Of a stretch of DNA of 7,426 bases, positions 6,101-7,426 are shown piece after piece. A program made the position numbers and the translations under genes. The stretch covers positions 1 through 7,426 of the forward strand of contig NZ_CAMLDP010000082.1 in assembly GCF_946478925.1 (NCBI RefSeq). The letters are read 5' to 3'. Position 1 is the first letter of the stretch. Each line of letters begins with the position of its first letter. The DNA is from an uncultured Nitrososphaera sp. Its GTDB lineage: Archaea; Thermoproteota; Nitrososphaeria; Nitrososphaerales; Nitrososphaeraceae. The notes under the pieces were generated by a model. The model had not been told where the DNA came from, made no database searches, and saw nothing but the letters and a program-made list of their open reading frames with translations.

Positions 6101-6146
6101 GTTGAGAAATTCTTCGAGGTAAAGCAGCGCCTTCTATAGTATTGCA

Positions 6147-6156
6147 ATAATTAAAT
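6147..6156 (+). promoter_or_regulatory. Possible TATA-like box of the repeat-containing surface protein gene
   Basis: ATAATTAAAT lies in the 114-bp gap between the small membrane protein and the next gene. Transcription about 25 bp downstream would leave a short leader that contains the GGAG ribosome site at 6201. A second AT-rich stretch, TTTAATTTT at 6180-6188, is an alternative but would leave the ribosome site outside the mRNA. Nothing else is recognisable in this gap. Confidence 0.3.
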
Positions 6157-6200
6157 GTAAGTTAACAAAGTTCCTGAAGTTTAATTTTCGTAAAAATACA

Positions 6201-6205
6201 GGAGA
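6201..6205 (+). promoter_or_regulatory. Shine-Dalgarno site for the TTG-started surface protein gene
   Basis: GGAGA ends 9 bases before the TTG at 6215, a normal spacing. It supports this TTG over the in-frame ATG codons at 6233 and 6239. It is the clearest ribosome site in the window; most other starts here look leaderless or coupled. Confidence 0.5.
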
Positions 6206-6214
6206 AATCATATA

Positions 6215-6814
6215 TTGAAAAGCCGCGCAAGCATGGCTATGGCCGCGGGAATAGGGCTATTCGCTCTTGTTATGAGCCTGTATTTCGGAACCATGCTCAA
6301 CAGGCCGCCACACCCTACTGCCGGCCCGCCAAGGTTGCAGGCGAGTCAGACATTTACCCAAGGAAACCACACCTATGATGAAGCAGAAATCCCGTTCGTG
6401 CCCAACCAGCAGTACGCGTTTCACGGTATTTCATTTACATATCTAGGGAACGACACCGCGGACGCAGACCAGTGCCCGCCCGCGGATCTAAAACCCTTTA
6501 ACGAGCTTTATCCTTTCAATGAAATCAAACATTTCAGTGCCATTTTGAAAAACGGGACAAAAGTAAGCATGGATACCTGCTGGCCATTACCTTACACCCC
6601 GGTCATAATATCTGACAACCCGCCAACAAAGACCGCAGGAATGATGCAGGACTCTATCTATTTCGTGCATGGAGTGTCTACCGGTCTGCAAAAGAGGTGG
6701 GAAACGAGATGGTTTGACCCTGACTCCGAGACCGCAGGAATAATACAGAATCAGACCTATTTCGTGCCCGGCAAGACTGCATTTTATTATTTTACAGAAC
6801 GAACAGGCCAGTAA
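6215..6814 (+). CDS. Signal-anchored extracellular protein with internal repeat, function unknown
   Basis: The product is 199 residues. After MKSRAS a hydrophobic helix spans about residues 8-28 (AMAAGIGLFALVMSLYFGTM), a signal anchor or uncleaved signal; no lipobox is evident. The rest is predicted outside the cell: a Pro-rich spacer (31-39), then a beta-rich domain with sequons N51HT, N79DT, N113GT and N179QT, and two cysteines, C87 and C122, that could pair. Residues 140-153 (TAGMMQDSIYFVHG) recur at 173-186 (TAGIIQNQTYFVPG), so the C-terminal part contains a duplicated 33-residue unit. I recognise no family. TTG at 6215 is chosen for its ribosome site; an ATG at 6233 would still keep most of the helix. 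The gene ends 2 bp from the stop of the convergent minus-strand gene. Exported proteins of this kind are frequent in thaumarchaeal envelopes, but the role is unknown. Confidence 0.75.
   Translation: MKSRASMAMAAGIGLFALVMSLYFGTMLNRPPHPTAGPPRLQASQTFTQGNHTYDEAEIPFVPNQQYAFHGISFTYLGNDTADADQCPPADLKPFNELYPFNEIKHFSAILKNGTKVSMDTCWPLPYTPVIISDNPPTKTAGMMQDSIYFVHGVSTGLQKRWETRWFDPDSETAGIIQNQTYFVPGKTAFYYFTERTGQ
6632..6772 (+). repeat. Internal duplication within the surface protein gene
   Basis: The stretches 6632-6672 and 6731-6771 align without gaps at 31 of 41 bases by my count, offset by 99 bp (33 codons). The match holds at protein level: TAG, Q, YFV and G are shared, with M to I and D to N exchanges between. 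Differences are not confined to third positions, so the duplication is not recent. Confidence 0.7.
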
Positions 6815-6820
6815 GCTTAC
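6811..6820. repeat. 10-bp perfect palindrome holding both convergent stop codons
   Basis: GTAAGCTTAC reads the same on both strands. The TAA stop of the plus-strand gene (6812-6814) and the TAA stop of the minus-strand gene (6817-6819) sit symmetrically in it, with 2 bp between. A short element like this can arise by chance; no T tract adjoins it to make a terminator. Confidence 0.6.
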
Positions 6821-7426
6821 TGCACCACGACTGCCATCACGTTAATATCTGAAAGCGGCATCGGATTTTCGCCGACCCCGCTCCAGACGATGGTCTTTAT
6901 CGTATATTCAGCCGGGCTGTCCGGCTTCCACAACTTGGACCAGTCGGCGTACCCTCCGCCCTCGATCGTGTCTATGGACCAGCTTACATCCACTGTGATG
7001 CCGTTCTGGTCTATGATCTGCGTTATCAGCGCGTACCTCTGTTCTTTCTGCTGTAGGTTCTTGTAGCTCGCCGCTATCTTGATGCTGTCGCCGGGCTTGG
7101 CACTAGAGACAGCATTGCCTTCTTGGTCTAGGATCAAGTACCTCTGCAATTCCATCTTTTTCAACGGGTTGCCGTAAAAATACGAGTCTGGGTAGGTGTC
7201 TTCAGGGTAGGTTTGATTTTCCGGAGGACTCTGTGGTTGCTCGTCGTTTTGCTGCGCTTTCTGCGCAACAGGCGTCACCTGCGAAGTGCTATTATCTTCG
7301 GCATTGTCGGTTGTTCCTTCACCCTCGTGGCTGTCTGTAGCGCCGTCGCCAGAGTCGTCGCTTCCGCTATTACTGCTGCTACTGCTGTTGTTGCTCGTAG
7401 TAGTATCGTTGCTCGTGTCGCCTTCA
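6817..7426 (-). CDS. C-terminal part of an exported protein: low-complexity linker plus beta-rich domain
   Basis: The frame is open from the TAA at 6817-6819 to the right edge, so the N-terminus lies outside the window. A GTG at 7278 could start a 153-residue form, but the frame continues upstream through 49 more codons without a stop, in a compositionally typical linker, so it is most likely an internal Val. From the edge inwards the protein has a Ser/Asp/Thr/Asn/Gly-rich tract (about 7426-7290) and then a Gln/Pro/Glu/Tyr-rich tract (about 7275-7180). The final domain (about 7175-6820) has alternating beta pattern: MELQRYLILDQEG, KPGDSIKIAASYKN, YALITQIIDQNG, ADWSKLWKPD, AEYTIKTIVWSG. This resembles an Ig-like or CARDB-like fold used in archaeal surface proteins. 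The linker suggests an anchored or secreted protein with a flexible stalk. Fold assignment is by pattern and the role is unknown. Confidence 0.82.
   Translation of the reverse strand, partial: EGDTSNDTTTSNNSSSSSNSGSDDSGDGATDSHEGEGTTDNAEDNSTSQVTPVAQKAQQNDEQPQSPPENQTYPEDTYPDSYFYGNPLKKMELQRYLILDQEGNAVSSAKPGDSIKIAASYKNLQQKEQRYALITQIIDQNGITVDVSWSIDTIEGGGYADWSKLWKPDSPAEYTIKTIVWSGVGENPMPLSDINVMAVVVQ
7366..7416 (-). repeat. Degenerate trinucleotide tract coding a Ser/Asn/Thr-rich linker
   Basis: The stretch is made of near-repeats of GCT, ACT, GTT, CGT and AGT on the plus strand. On the coding strand these give mostly AGC/AGT Ser, AAC Asn and ACG/ACT Thr. Codons for the same residue vary, so protein composition rather than recent replication slippage appears to maintain it, though length variation between strains is likely. 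Confidence 0.55.

Noticed and set aside
6101..6214. tRNA, small RNA or terminator hairpin in the 114-bp gap
   Set aside because: No cloverleaf, strong stem or T tract was found; only AT-rich promoter-like stretches and the ribosome site are visible.
1..7426. CRISPR array, insertion sequence, toxin-antitoxin or phage defence cassette
   Set aside because: No regularly spaced repeats, transposase motifs, terminal inverted repeats or known defence domains were seen on either strand.

Overview
The window looks like archaeal chromosome, most likely from a soil-type ammonia-oxidising thaumarchaeon (Nitrososphaera-like). The reasons are a geranylgeranylglyceryl phosphate synthase (archaeal ether lipids), the large DP2 subunit of the archaea-only DNA polymerase D, archaeal TATA-like boxes about 25-32 bp ahead of several start codons (pattern of leaderless mRNAs), GTG and TTG starts, and small winged-helix and exported proteins of the kind common in that group. 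The lineage call is an inference from protein character, not from a search.

Layout. (1) 1-502, plus strand: the 3' part of a small protein with a C-terminal winged-helix-like domain. (2) 429-1091, minus: a membrane-anchored protein with a cytoplasmic winged-helix domain. It converges on gene 1 and overlaps it by 74 bp. (3) 1146-1517, minus: a small helical protein of unknown function, whose promoter carries a perfect 8+4+8 palindrome. (4) 1608-2375 and 2380-5769, plus: a tight two-gene unit of GGGP synthase and PolD DP2, separated by 4 bp. (5) 5831-6100, plus: a small AT-rich two-helix membrane protein with a CxxC in its outside loop. (6) 6215-6814, plus: an N-terminally anchored extracellular protein with an internal duplication. 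(7) 6817-7426, minus: the C-terminal part of an exported protein with a Ser/Asp/Thr/Asn-rich linker and a beta-rich terminal domain. It runs off the right edge of the window.

How the genes may work together. The core unit (GGGP synthase plus replicative polymerase) joins two housekeeping functions, the first committed step of membrane lipid synthesis and chromosome replication; co-transcription is likely, but a functional link is only inference. The left flank holds two winged-helix proteins and a third small protein that may bind DNA, next to a candidate operator. The right flank holds proteins of the cell envelope. No RNA gene, CRISPR array, insertion sequence or intein was seen. I did not find a convincing new multi-gene system. 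The items most worth checking are the overlapping regulator pair, the palindromic operator, and the envelope proteins.
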